A stretch of DNA of 64,000 bases from Lepus europaeus (taxonomy: Eukaryota > Chordata > Mammalia > Lagomorpha > Leporidae), in NCBI RefSeq assembly GCF_033115175.1, contig NC_084835.1, positions 84,503,948-84,567,947 of the forward strand, given 5' to 3'. The first letter of the stretch is position 1, and every line of letters begins with the position of its first letter. The notes below the pieces were generated by a model. The model was not told the DNA's origin. It saw nothing but the letters and a program-made list of their open reading frames with translations, and made no database searches. Positions 1-10,771 of the stretch are shown here, piece by piece. The position numbers were made by a program, and so were the translations under genes.

Positions 1-719
1 CTATTTTGAAGTCTGAGCCAGTGACAGGTCAGAGTCACTGGATCCTCTCATGACATCCACTCATTCTCCAGACATTTATCATGTGCCTTCTCTGAGATAC
101 GAGTCATGATGCTGAGTACAGCATGGTCCCTGGCCCAGGGGAGCTTTCTGTGTGGTGGGAGTGGAGAATGAATCCACAGAAGCCAGAGCGGCAATGCTCT
201 AACTCCAAGGGCTTGAAGAGCAAGAGGTTGGATTGGGGGCGTCACTGAGTGTGCTGTGCTCACCAGTGTGGGGGTGTTGAGCTGCCCAGGAAAATCAGGG
301 CTGAGAAGGGAGGGAGTGGACCCCTCTGTGACTGTGCAATTGGATGCCACATGCTTGCAGGCTGGGCAGTACTGAAGCCGGGGAACCAGGGGGGGAAATG
401 TGGAGAGGACAAAGAGGAGGTCCGATCCCAGAAAGACACAAGAAGGAGCTGCCAAGGAGGGAGAACCCAGAGTGGGTGGAGCTGATGGGGCTGAAGGAGG
501 AGTTCTGGAAGGAATGAGCCACTGCAAAAGATGCTGCTGAGAAAGCGGGTAGCAGGGCTGAGGGGCCCCTGGAGGAGGTGGTTAGGCGGGCATCAGTGAG
601 CTCGGAGTGGCCCTCCAGACACTGTGGGGTGTGGACGAGAGGTGATGAGGACACAGAGGAGGAGGAATATGGCTCTCTCCTTCAGATCTGTTAGGAAGTG
701 AAGAGATATACCACGGAGC

Positions 720-720
<1 letters not shown>
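1..720. other. Upstream flank, nothing recognised
   Basis: Non-coding-looking sequence upstream of FHOD3. Open frames on both strands are short, overlapping and without a recognisable family. No repeat family was identified. Confidence 0.5.

Positions 721-758
<38 letters not shown>
721..758 (+). repeat. (GA)n microsatellite
   Basis: Uninterrupted alternating AG for 38 bases, likely length-polymorphic. Confidence 0.95.
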
Positions 759-761
<3 letters not shown>

Positions 762-1007
762 TGGGCCTTCAAAAAGATGTCACCTATGAGATGCAAAACA
801 TACCTGCAAACAGAAGGGATCTGTTTCCTTGGAGCATCACCATAAGCCTCGAGGGACAGCCTTTCTCTCCCTTTTTTAAAATTTACGTGTGATAAGTAAA
901 AGAGACAGTGGGAAGGTATAGTCAGCTACAGAAAGAAGGGTTAGGAGAGTGTCTAGGATGTAAAAGGGAGGGCTGAGGACCCTTGCTGCTTGTGGTATGC
1001 ACTTTTT

Positions 1008-1346
1008 TTTTTTAAATTTATTTTTGACAGGCAGAGTGGACAGTGAGAGAGAGAGAGAGACAGAGAGAAAGGTCTTCCTTTTGCCGTTGGTTCACCCTCC
1101 AATGGCCGCCGCGGTAGCGCGCTGCGGCCGGCGCACCGCGCTGTTCCGATGGCAGGAACCAGGTGCTTCTCCTGGTCTCCCATGGGGTGCAGGGCCCAAG
1201 CACTTGGGCTATCCTCCACTGCACTCCCTGGCCACAGCAGAGAGCTGGCCTGGAAGAGGGGCAACCGGGACAGGATCGGTGCCCCGACCGGGACTAGAAC
1301 CCGGTGTGCCGGCGCCGCAAGGCGGAGGATTAGCCTGTTGAGCCAC
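1008..1346 (-). mobile_element. Young CSINE, full length, with TSD
   Basis: Reads T-tail first, then the GACAGGCAGAGTGGACAGTGAG region, GA/CT-rich block and CpG-rich body, ending in the tRNA-like head with B box (reverse complement of GGTTCTAGTCCCG). It is flanked by the target duplication GGTATGCACTTTT at 994-1007 and 1347-1359. The body is close to the other young copies here. Confidence 0.95.
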
Positions 1347-1390
1347 GGTATGCACTTTTATACATAGTGTGTTCAAAAGTCTCACTTAGA

Positions 1391-1472
1391 CTGGGTCATT
1401 GCAGCTCTCCTGGTGGGGTCTGGGTCTCTCAGAATACAGTGTTGCAAGGTAAGCTTTCCTGGAACAGCCTCT
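1391..1472 (-). repeat. Unclassified repeat, copy 1 of an inverted pair
   Basis: The reverse complement matches 2006-2092 at roughly 80% by eye, sharing the cores TTCCAGGAAAGCT and CTTGCAACA. It may be part of an old LTR-type repeat; the family was not identified. Confidence 0.55.
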
Positions 1473-2005
1473 GACAAGGTCAAGGGAGTCAACTGGGCAA
1501 CTTCTTTGTCCTGTTGCAGTGATCCCCTCTGCCTGAGCCCCACGCTTTTATTTAGAAACCCTTGCATGCCTAATCTCATCAGTATTAGCTACATAATTTC
1601 AGGTCCGGTACACACTGACAACTAGGAGTTCTTGTTAAAAAAAAATTGTTAAGAATTTCAAGATGGCAACAACAAAGCATCAAGCCAGCTTGAGTCTATG
1701 GTTGTGTATCTGGAACCCTGACTGTCTGCATGAGGAATCCAGGGAGGAAGAAAGAAGGCTGGATGAGCGACAGAGCCTGGTCCAAGGGCACGTGGGGAGG
1801 GACGGACCCTGGGTCCAGGAGTAGGGCTTTGAGCAGGAAGGAAAATAAGACTTTGATCATCTCCTGGATGGGGGAGATGGAGGATGGCAAAGGACACAGA
1901 TGGGGGCAGGGATGCAATCTAGGGTGAAGGACTGAGGCCAGAGGGGAGGGCACAGGAACCCTGGCAGAGAATGTGAAATTTGCTAGCAGGAGCTTGTGTT
2001 TTCAG

Positions 2006-2092
2006 GGGGTCTTCCAGGAAAGCTCATCTTGCAACATTGTACCCAGAGGGGGCCAGACCACCAGTCAACCCAGGAAAGCTGCAAAAGCCAGT
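2006..2092 (+). repeat. Unclassified repeat, copy 2 of an inverted pair
   Basis: Mate of 1391-1472 in the opposite orientation, about 0.53 kb away. It contains TTCCAGGAAAGCTCATCTTG and a downstream GAAAGCTGCAA block also present in the mate. Confidence 0.55.
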
Positions 2093-2729
2093 GGGAGTCA
2101 CTATGTTGCCGGAATAAGAGCCCTGGCTCCTTTCCTACACCCTGGACTGGCCTCCGAGCTTGCTGTAGCAGTGCTGCTCAGGAAGGCAGTTTCTTTATGG
2201 ACTATACCTTCTCATTCTCTCTCCCACATGTCGCGGTAAAGCTGTCCTTGAGCACTCTCGCTGGAGGCTGATTTATCCAGCAACGCGCTAAGTGTAATGC
2301 CTGCTGGGTGAACTTCCAGTGCGTGCTGGAAAGAGATCATTAAGTGAACAACCTACAGGCAGAGGACCTGGGGCGGCATGTGTGGCATGGGAAGCTACAC
2401 TGAGCGTCTCTGGGGCGTGGAAATGGGTCACAGAGCGGCCCCACTATCAGGAGGCATTTGGCAGATGGGAGCAAGCCAGGGACCCAAAGGTCAGGTGGGG
2501 CTGAGGGAGGGGTGTGGCAGGGAGGCTCCTGAGGTGAGGGGTTGGGATCCAAGGTACCACAGCCACCAGAAATGGGGTGGCCAGGACGGGCTGGCCTCCT
2601 GGGGAGGAAGGAGATGGACAAAGAATGTGGGAGCCAAGGAAGCTGGGGTTAAAGGAGCAGCGTTCTTGGGAGATGGCGGGGTTGGTGTGGCGCCTGTTGA
2701 GGGGACTCATTCAAAGGGTTAGCAGCAAC
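2093..2729. other. Upstream flank, nothing recognised
   Basis: Moderately GC-rich sequence leading into the CpG island. No repeat or gene was recognised. The open frame from 2577 runs into the island and has no family resemblance. Confidence 0.45.
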
Positions 2730-3847
2730 AGCAGGGAGAGCCGGGCTTGGCGGCAGCGAGAAGAGTCGTGTGTGCTACTGCTGCTCTTCTCAGACCGGGC
2801 GGGGAGAGGGGATTGTGGAGAGGGAAGGACCCAGATGCAGACGAAGCCGTTAACTCTGGCCTGCGAGCTGCTTTCCAAAGCGGGAGAGACGAGCTGGAAA
2901 GACCCGCGTGTTGAGATCGACAGGGTTTTATCAGGGCGTCTTAGACTAGGGCTGGGGAGCCCAGAACCCGGCGCTGCACTGGGAAAGGGGGAGCCGCGGA
3001 GTTCTCATCGCAAACGAAGGGGGGCGCCCGCGAGCAGCGCTTGGCGGAGGTGGCCGGCCGTGAGCCTCCCCTCCGAACCCCTCCGCAATGCCGAGCCGCA
3101 GTCAGGGCCCGGGGCCCCCGGCAGCTGGAGAGGCCGTGGTGACGCAGAGGCTCAGCTCCCCCCGGGGCCAGGCCTGGCAGTCTCGCCTCTTGAAGAACGG
3201 CTGCCTGGGCTCGCCGGCTCGACCTCGTCCTTCCCGGCTTCTGTCTCCCCACGGGGAACCTCCCTGTCGCTGTCTCCTGGGCTCCCGGTGGCCGTTGCCA
3301 CCCCGGCGCCCTGGCCTTCGGGTGCCTCGCGGGGCAGTTCCGAATCCCGGCAGCGGGAGCCCGGCCCCTGCGCTGCCCTTCTTGGGGAAAGGGTTGCGCC
3401 CCCTGCCAGGTGGGGACGAAGCCGGAGGGCGGCCCTGTCTCCGCTTCGTTTCCAACCGGGTTCCCCGAGCTTCGCCGGCTGCCGCTCGGCCTGGGGCTGT
3501 GGGGGGGGCGCGTGCGGCCGGCTCTGCCCGCTGGGCGTTCCCGGCCCCCGCGAGAGCCGCTCTCCTCGGCCCTGTCCCAGCGTTGCGTCCCGCGGCTCGG
3601 GGCAGCCCGGCCGGCATCCCCGGGAACGGAGTGGGGAGGAGCCAGCGGGAGCGGGAGGGAGGGCGCGTCCGGCCGCCCCGCCCCCGCCCCGCCCCCGCGG
3701 CCGGAGCCCGGGCTGCAGCCCGGCGCGCCGGAGCCCGAGAGCCCGCGAGCCAGCGAGCGGCGGCTGCGGCCTCCCCTGCGCTCCGCGACCCGGGCGTCCG
3801 AGCCCGCGGCCCCGCTGATCCCGGGGCCCGCGCCGAAGGCGGCAGGG

Positions 3848-4019
3848 ATGCGCCATGGCCACGCTGGCCTGCCGGGTGCAGTTCTTGGACGACACGGACC
3901 CTTTCAACAGCACCAACTTCCCCGAGCCCAGCCGGCCGCCGCTGTTCACGTTCCGCGAGGACCTCGCGCTCGGCACCCAGCTGGCCGGGGTCCACCGGCT
4001 GCTGCGGGCGCCGCACAAG
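3848..4019 (+). promoter_or_regulatory. Overlapping upstream ORF (first part, in exon 1)
   Basis: An ATG at 3848 lies 7 bases before the FHOD3 ATG, in another frame, with G at -3 and C at +4 (moderate context). Its frame has no stop in exon 1 (57 codons plus one base). If exon 1 is spliced to exon 2 it gains two codons and meets TGA at 63820-63822, giving 59 codons. Provided transcription starts upstream of 3848, scanning ribosomes meet this ATG first, so leaky scanning would be needed to reach FHOD3. No peptide function is implied. Confidence 0.7.
3855..4019 (+). CDS. FHOD3: FHOD3 coding exon 1 (N-terminus, partial gene)
   Basis: This exon encodes the first 55 residues of FHOD3, a Diaphanous-related-type formin that nucleates and elongates actin filaments and is required for sarcomere assembly in cardiomyocytes. 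The peptide starts MATLACRVQFLDDTDPFNST and ends RLLRAPHK, which I recognise as the FHOD3 amino terminus; FHOD1 is related but differs here. It is the beginning of the GTPase-binding region preceding the FH3/DID domain. The start is favoured by a strong Kozak context (G at -3, G at +4). The exon ends AAG followed by the donor GTACGA in phase 0, and the frame continues exactly into the exon at 63815. The FH3, FH1, FH2 and DAD regions lie beyond the window. An out-of-frame ATG sits 7 bases upstream. The open frame running past 4019 is intronic and not coding. Confidence 0.95.
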
Positions 4020-4720
4020 GTACGACCCGGCGGGGCAGCCCGGGCCCCTCAGGACGCAGCCCTGGCCGCGCGGTCCGAGCCGAGGTGGGGTTGCCGCTGG
4101 CGGGCTTGGCTAGGCGCGGCCCCAGGGGATGAGCACCCTAGGGCAGATCCCGCTCCCGGTTAGGTGCAGGGGTCCCGGGCATCGGCTGCCTGGCGCGGGA
4201 CCCTCGTGGGCCGGCAAGGAGGACAGCCTCGCGCTCGGGCAGGGAGCCGGGGGCGGGCGCGGCGGAGCAGGTGCCGTGCCGGCTCGAGGCGGGATGGAGG
4301 AGGCTCCGGGTCTCCGCGCCGTTAGCTCCGCTGGGTGGGCGGGGTGGGGCTCGGACGCGGGCACTGGGTCCAGGCACCCGGGGCGGGCGCCGAGAGGGGC
4401 GCGGGAAGGACCCCGGCCCCGCAAGACTCGGGTCCCTGGAGGATAGCCCTGAACGACGCCGGGGACAAAAACCCTCGAGGCCTCTGGGGCACTGCGGGCA
4501 ACCGCGCGACCCTCGCGACAAAGCGCGCTTCCCGGGGACGTGGCCCCCTCCTCCCGCGCGCTGCGGCGGCGCTCGCCGTGTCTCTTCTTTCTTCGGAGAA
4601 GCAGGTGGCCTTGGGAACCCCGAGGAGCCGCGTCTGCGGGAGGAGGGGCGGGGGCGCGGAGGGGCGGCGCGCGCACAAAGCCGCGGCCTCGCAGCCCCCA
4701 GCGAGTGTCCCCTGGGGAAG

Positions 4721-5850
4721 AATGGCTTCTCAGTCCACTCGTTGGAGAGGGCTCCCCCCCCCCTTCTTTCTTCTTCTTCTAATTTTTTTTTTTTTAACCC
4801 TTTGGAGGAGGACAGGCGTCTTGCAAAGTATTGGGTGTGGAGAGCAGGAAAACCTACCGCCTGCTTACGGGGACTGCACCTGGGAGACTGACCTGTGTGT
4901 GGGGGGTGTTTCTGTGCAGGGTTGCTATCAAAGCGTGGGGGTGATTTGCTCCGTGGGCATCAGCTTGGCCAGTATTTGGAAGAGGCCAGCCTCCAGGCCT
5001 GAAGGAACACAATCAATTAAGAAATCCTCACGTTTCTATGGTGTTCTGCTGCTTTGGAAGCAGAGGAGGGTAGAGGTGTGTGGAAAGCCGAACACTTTGG
5101 CGGTGTGCCGGCCCCCCGTAATTAGTGCCCCTCTTAATTAGATACCTGTTTCGAGAAGAGAAGAATGGGAGCAGTTCCCTCTCATTCGGGCCGAGTTGGT
5201 GCCGTGGGGATGCCGCGGCTGCACCTGGAAACCTCTCGGTCCGCTATGGCACGTGGGCCTGGAAGCCAGAGGGCCAGAACCCTGGCGTATTATGGATTCA
5301 GCGTGCTGGAGTCACTGTTGGAGAGGATTTTCTTCTTCTCCATCAGTGGATTCGGTTGAAAGTTTTCAGAGAGCTGCTTCCACAGCGTGATGATTCCATT
5401 CATTGTGGTCTCTGATGACAGTGATCTTCTGTTGGAACCGCAGAAGACATAATTGTGGCCCTGTGACCTTGAAGTGGTTTTCTTGGATTTCAAACCCTAT
5501 ATACATGGGTTGACCTTTCAAGCTGGGAGCTGAAGTGTGTTTTTATGTTTCCATGGAATGAGCCCCAGAGTTGCGAGCCGGAGCTCCTGGTCTGGCAGAT
5601 AGAAGTCCTGGTGCCCCACCACTGCCGCCTCCTCTCCGCCCCTAACCAGAAGCCATTGCATACAAGTTGCTGGTTCTCCTGACAGCTTTCTGTGAAGCAG
5701 AATTGAGGGCATTTGGTTCCTAGGTGCACATACCTACCTTAAGATGGCTGTTACTTCCCAGCAGAGACTCTGAAAATTGGAAGATTCACCCGTGATGGAA
5801 AGAGCTAGTGAGTTTTGAGCATGTCATATATGTTCTACCCCACGCTCTCC
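4721..5850. other. Intronic sequence without recognised repeats
   Basis: Single-copy-looking sequence directly after the CpG island. It starts with short poly-C and poly-T runs at about 4757-4797. Two TAATTAG homeodomain-type sites lie at 5119-5125 and 5135-5141. This is a position where promoter-proximal intronic regulation would be plausible, but nothing proves it. Confidence 0.4.
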
Positions 5851-5854
5851 ATGC

Positions 5855-5985
5855 ATGAACTCACTTAATACTACCCACTTCCAGGAAGTAGGGACTCATC
5901 CCGGTTTTCCAGATGAGGAAATGGAGGCAGAGAGCAATGGAATAGCCTGGTTTCTCTGCTGAGGTTGGGGAGCTGAGGCTCCAAC
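5855..5985 (-). repeat. MIR-like ancient SINE relic
   Basis: Contains the antisense MIR-type core (ACTCACTTAATACTAC, then TTTTCCAGATGAGGAAATGG with GGCAGAGAG), as in diverged mammalian-wide interspersed repeats. It is diverged, with ends uncertain. Confidence 0.6.
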
Positions 5986-6354
5986 CAGGCTTGAATGCTT
6001 GTTGTATGGCTCTGTGTGGGCCAACTGCGTGGCTGTGCCACAAGCCCTGCCTCCGGGCCCCCTATCCATTACCTTGGGCAGTTCATGCCATCACCTTTGT
6101 GTGCCAGGTGTTTCTTGGCCTGGGGCAGGGGAATGATCCGAGCATGACTAAGAGCCTTGCAGAATTCCTGGCCTGCTGGAGTTCATAGTCTGAGGTGGGA
6201 GTTTCTAGTCACTGACCCTGCTGTCGATTAACTTACAGTGTGGGAGTGGGTGAGTTGGCCCAAGTGCCTGTTACTCTATAGGCCTGCCTAGGCCACAGAG
6301 GATGCTTCTCCCAGGCCCCACTGAGTCTGAGCTTGGCAAGAGGGAAGCTTCCTT

Positions 6355-6384
6355 GGTGGTGGTGGTGGTGGTGGTGGTGGTGGG
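6355..6384 (+). repeat. (GGT)10 microsatellite
   Basis: Ten perfect GGT units, just upstream of a CSINE. Confidence 0.95.
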
Positions 6385-6480
6385 GCATTCTGGGTGGTAA
6401 AAAAAAGGGAGAAATTGAAGGTGGAGCATGCAGGACTCTGAGCTGCCTTGTGCATTACAGTCCCCTGGGGAGTACCTTTT

Positions 6481-6800
6481 TTTTTTTTATAGATTTTTTT
6501 TTTTTTAATTTGACAGGTAGAGTTATAGACAGTGAGAGAGAGAGAGGAGTCTTCCTTCCATTGGTTCACTCCCCAAATGGCCACTATGGCTGGTGCTGGG
6601 CCGATCTGAGGCCAGGTGCTTCTTCCTGGTCTCCCATGCAGGTACAGGGCCCAAGCACTTGGGCCATCCTCCACTGCCCTCCCGGGCCACAGCAGAGAGC
6701 TGGACTGGAAGAGGAGCAACCGGGACTAGAACCCGGCATCCATATGGGATGCTGACACCACAGGCGGAGGATTAACCAAGTGAGCCACAGCAGCGCCGGC
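6481..6800 (-). mobile_element. CSINE with 17-bp TSD
   Basis: T-tail, GACAGGTAGAGTTATAGACAG, GA block, body and tRNA-like head are all present. The target duplication CCTGGGGAGTACCTTTT is at 6464-6480 and 6801-6817, without mismatch. Confidence 0.95.
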
Positions 6801-6817
6801 CCTGGGGAGTACCTTTT

Positions 6818-6960
6818 GATTGAAGTAGATCACACATACAGAAAAGTGTTTAGGGCATAAGCCTGCAGCTGGCTGAGTTTTTACAAAGTGAACACACCTG
6901 TGTGAGTAGCCCTGCAGGCCCCCTCACAGGGCCCTAAGTTTTTAAGCTTCCCCAGGGATT
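6818..6960 (-). repeat. Probable ancient LINE (L1M-type) fragment
   Basis: The wording AGTTTTTACAAAGTGAACACACC resembles the antisense 3' part of old L1 repeats found across mammals. It is diverged and short, so the class call is tentative. Confidence 0.4.
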
Positions 6961-8573
6961 TTCCTGTGCTGGGAACCTTTGAACTGGAGGATCTCTCAGG
7001 CCTTTCCCACTGAAACATGAGTCTGGGAGTTTTCCGATAACCTGATGATATATTAGTGTAGTTCATGTTCACTGACTCCCTTAGAAGTTGTCCATTTAAT
7101 GAAACTTCTTGTTTTGGACAAAACCAATATATTATGCTTCTTATGCTTTATCCCCCCCCCCTCCCAAGTTGGCAAATTGAAAAAAAAATGCCACAGGCTT
7201 TTCATGACAGCTCAAGGGAGGACATTCAACACATCATGGGTTTGGTGGCAAAGGTCAAAGCAGGTGCCATAGTCTCCTTGGGTGGATGCTCCTTTGGGTG
7301 GATGAAGTCAGTCCTTCTGTCTTTGCTTTCAAAGTGCTGCATCAGCAGATGTTTATTTCTGGCTAAGCATTTGCAAAGAAAAAAGTAATCACAGAACTTC
7401 TAATTTCGAGAAAACTCTGCATGAAAATTAATAGAATCGCAGTCCTTTCAAAGCTTAATGTGTGTTGGATTGATTGACACCAAAAGCATGTCAGGACTTT
7501 AGGGTTCTTTATTCCCTTTGATAGACAAAACTGGAGTTGTAGAATATTTTGATAACATAAGTGATGGCTAGTGTTCGTGTCAGTGACTAACGATGTCGTA
7601 CTTTAATTCAGGAACTTGTTTCCTTGCCTGCTGTGGGCCGAACAGAGTGGAGTTACACCTGCTTTGTCCCAGGCACTTGCTTGAACCAAGAACTGTCCTA
7701 GACACATGTCACCTCACCAAGGTTGTGACCATCCCAGAGGCAGGTCCTGGTGATATTGGCCTTTTTGTAGCAGGAGAGGCCAACTTTGGAAGGAAGTCGC
7801 TTGGTCACTGTAGTGCAAAGTTCCCGAGCTGGCATTTGACGGCAGGTCTAGGCACTGAGCTCCACGTCTGTGTCCTGGGTGTTCTCCCCCAGCCACCCTA
7901 TCCTCGTTCCAGCCTGCCTCCCCACGAGGCACTGGCCGTGTTTACTCCTTCCTCACTACCTTGGTGTTTGCCATTACCTCGCTGCCCCAGCCATCCCATT
8001 TGTAGAATAAGCACTTGCAGTGAGGAGTCCATCCTTTCTACTCCACGTGTGGGCTGGGTATTCTATTCCTTGGGCTCTTACTGCAAATGCACACTCTCAG
8101 GCCTGCTGATTCTAAAGATGCATTTTTCCAAGAGGCCCTGGTGATGGCCGTGTGCACTGAGGTCTGAGCCAACAGATCTCAGGGGAATTAGGTCGGGCTC
8201 TCAGTTCGCGGGGACTCTTACTGTCCCCCCTGATCCCAGACAGCTTCCTCGATGGTGAAGACCTGGCCGTCCAGTTCTCCAGTGCTGTTCTGTAGAAGCT
8301 AAGTAGTGCTAAGACGGTATGTGCAGAAAGTTGATTGATTGGTGTTAGTTTTAGAACACAAATCCACTGGCATTATTGCACTAATGAATTTCCACCTTAA
8401 TCCTCTTAAGGGACACATCTGCTTGCTGTATTACATTCAGATTTTTCAAAGATGACATCATTAGTCAACCTGGCAAGTGTGTTGTATCATAGCATCTCAG
8501 GACAACGCTGGTTAAGAATGTTGTGTGAATTGCTAAGAGTGTCTCCCTGCCAGCAGAATTGAATCTGATTCCA
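6961..8573. other. Intronic sequence, mostly unrecognised
   Basis: Contains a C-run at about 7152-7162 and a weak MIR-like stretch at about 7640-7800. The part from 8320 to 8573 is A+T-rich, has no CSINE similarity and leads into the tRNA-like relic at 8574. Confidence 0.4.
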
Positions 8574-8645
8574 TTGTAATTAGCTCAGTTGGTTGGAGCC
8601 TTGCTATTGAGATCAGGATCATGGGATTGAACCCTTCATGGGTCA
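8574..8645 (+). repeat. tRNA-like relic (not a CSINE)
   Basis: TAGCTCAGTTGG at 8581-8592 is a perfect tRNA A-box (TRGCNNAGYNGG) and is followed by GTTGGAGC, as in a D-arm. A B-box-like GGATTGAACCC follows at 8624-8634, with correct tRNA spacing of 43 bases. The acceptor and T-stems do not pair, so it is not a functional tRNA gene. It is best read as the head of an ancient tRNA-derived SINE or a tRNA pseudogene. The CSINE heads in this window have a different sequence. Confidence 0.6.
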
Positions 8646-10442
8646 GTTGGCTTTGTTTCATGCATGGTCACAGACCGCGTCGGTAACCCAGTCAGACATC
8701 TAGCAGGTGCTGTCGAGGCTCCTTGCGAGGATCCGGGTTGGGATGGCTGAAGGGGCTCCCAGGTTGGGGACTCCACGGTAGCCCTGCATGGCTACCTTCA
8801 TGCACGCCCACAGAGAGATGAGTTCCAGTTCATAGATGTAGAGCTGCAGCACAGGCGTGCTATGCATGTCCGCTGGAACCGTACTGCGGTGAAGGGAAGG
8901 GGTTGAAATTTAAGGTCAAGTTTTTTTTTTTTTTTTTTATTACTCCAAAATCCATAGCCAACTGTGTCCCATTATTAGAAAACCAGCGGAGCACACGCTG
9001 TCTGTGTGGGTGGGGGCGGGGTGGGGTGACCGCAGTGCCTCGGCTCCAGGCTCCTGCTACACGGCTGTGATTGACATGGCTGTGCTCTGCTAAGTCCTTC
9101 CAGGGTTGACGCTCTGTGAGTCTGCGCCTTTTGTCCTCAGAGTCCAACCTGAGGTCGCCTGGGCTCCCCTCCCCCCGCCTGACTCTGCCATGTTGGTTGG
9201 CAGCTTTGGAACTGATTAACATGCTGAGGTCGGCTCAGAAACACCCCGCCCCCACCCTGCTGCCTTCTCCAGGGTTTACTTCTCTGAGATGGAACTTGTG
9301 AACACTTGGGGACTTTTCTGCCTTCCGATGAAAGACAGCCACTGCTCCTGGCAGCCCCTGGACCTCCTCTCCTGACGACACTCCTGCGACCTGTGACTGG
9401 CTTAGGAATGTCCCTGGTTGACAACTGACTTTCTGATCAAAGTCGCTGGGGCCACCTCTGCAGATTCTTTCTGGAGCCTTGAGTTTGTCAGCATCTGTTC
9501 CTTTGCAGCAACAGTTGGACTGTTTGGGGGAGTGGGGCTGGGGGAGACAGGGGAGTGTTTCTGGACCTTATTCTGAACTAAGTAAGAAGGAATGGGGGAA
9601 ATTAAGTTCAGTGAATGCTAAGCCTCAACCACAGGGTTGCAATCAGCAAAATCCAGATTGTGGGAAATGATAATTTCTCCAACAAATAAATTGCAAAGAA
9701 GAAAAAGATGCAAAGAACCTTTAGATGAAAAGAGATAGATCAACTAGTTGCAAGGGATGGCTCACATTGAATGCTGATTCAAGCAAACACATTGTAAATA
9801 AATCTTTGAGATCATCGGTGAAACTTGCACAGTGAGAATTTGATGTTAAAATCACTAATTTTAGTGTGTGATAATAGTATTATGGTCATTTTTAAATGAG
9901 TTTATGTCTTTCAGAAATACACACTGAAATATTTACAGATGAGCTTATATGATGTCTGGAATTTGCTCCAAAATAATCCATGTGAGGAAGCAGTAAGTTG
10001 GTTCCTGTCATTTATCATATGGAAAAAGACCGTGAGTTAAAGCTGGACTGTGTGTATTTGGAAGAGAGGTTGTGCAGTGTTTTCTGCACTTTGGCATATG
10101 TTGACTCTTCTTGTTGCTGTAAGAAAGCTGAAAAATTAGGCTGTGAGTTTCACTGTTCCCTTTGGGGTCAGAGCTGCTTCATTTGCACCTCCGTGTTCTG
10201 GGCGTGTCTGTCAGTGAAGTTTACGTCACGCCTCAATGATATTTTTCATCCACTGTGGTGGTCGTGTTTTCTCTAGGATCTTGGAAAAATGAGGGTAGGA
10301 CCACATTAGTCTTTTGGTATACAAGTATCTTTCTAGGATCAGTCAGTTCCTGTGATGAAATTAGCAATTGTCAGTTGTGCAAACTGTTTAGTAAAGGAAA
10401 TGCTAAGGTAGAGATAGACATATTGCTTTGGTGTGTGGACTT
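8646..10442. other. Intronic sequence without recognised repeats
   Basis: Contains a poly-T run at about 8921-8939 and otherwise single-copy-looking, A+T-rich sequence. No gene was recognised. Confidence 0.4.
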
Positions 10443-10771
10443 AATTTTTTTTTTTTTAGGATTTTATTTATTTATTTGAGAGGTAAAGTTATAGAGAGAG
10501 AAGAGGAAAGACAGGAAGAAAGGTCTTCCATCTGCTGGCTCACTCCCCAAATGGCCACAATGGCCAGGGCCAGGCCAAAGCCAGGAGCTAGGAGCTTCTT
10601 CCTGGTTTCCCACATGGGTGTCAGGGGCACAAACACATGGGCCATGCTCCGCTGCCTTCCCAGGTGCATTAGCAGGGAGCTGGATTGGAAGTGGAGCAGC
10701 TAGGACTGGAACCGACTGCCCACATGGGATGCCGGTGCTGTGGCTTAACCGGCTACGCCACAGCGCCAGCC
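10443..10771 (-). mobile_element. CSINE, older subfamily
   Basis: T-tail with TTTATTTATTTGAGAGGTAAAG, then TCTTCCATCTGCTGGCTCACTCCC, and a head ending CACAGCGCCAGCCCC. All regions of a full-length element are present. Confidence 0.93.

Larger units (their letters stand above)
2730..4720 (+). promoter_or_regulatory. FHOD3: CpG island with FHOD3 promoter and 5' UTR
   Basis: Base composition changes sharply here to very GC-rich, with dense CpG dinucleotides, unlike the flanks. Tandem GC boxes of the CCCCGCCCCC type (Sp/KLF-like) lie at about 3676-3698, roughly 160 bases before the FHOD3 start codon. No TATA box is evident at a convincing distance, which fits a CpG-island promoter. The exact transcription start and the length of the 5' UTR cannot be read from sequence alone. 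The island runs through exon 1 into the first 700 bases of the intron. Long open frames on both strands here are a by-product of low A+T, not genes. Confidence 0.85.

Noticed and set aside
997..1341. Protein-like open frames within CSINEs (here and at about 20 other copies)
   Set aside because: The same peptide words recur at every CSINE on both strands. They are translations of the SINE body, not genes.
2577..4163. Long open frames on both strands (up to 413 codons) in the CpG island
   Set aside because: They overlap each other in all frames, show only low-complexity Arg/Pro/Ala/Gly composition, and result from scarcity of A+T-rich stop codons. Only the FHOD3 frame from 3855 matches a known protein.
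8574..8645. Functional tRNA gene
   Set aside because: A- and B-box words exist, but the acceptor, anticodon and T-stems do not pair, so no cloverleaf forms.
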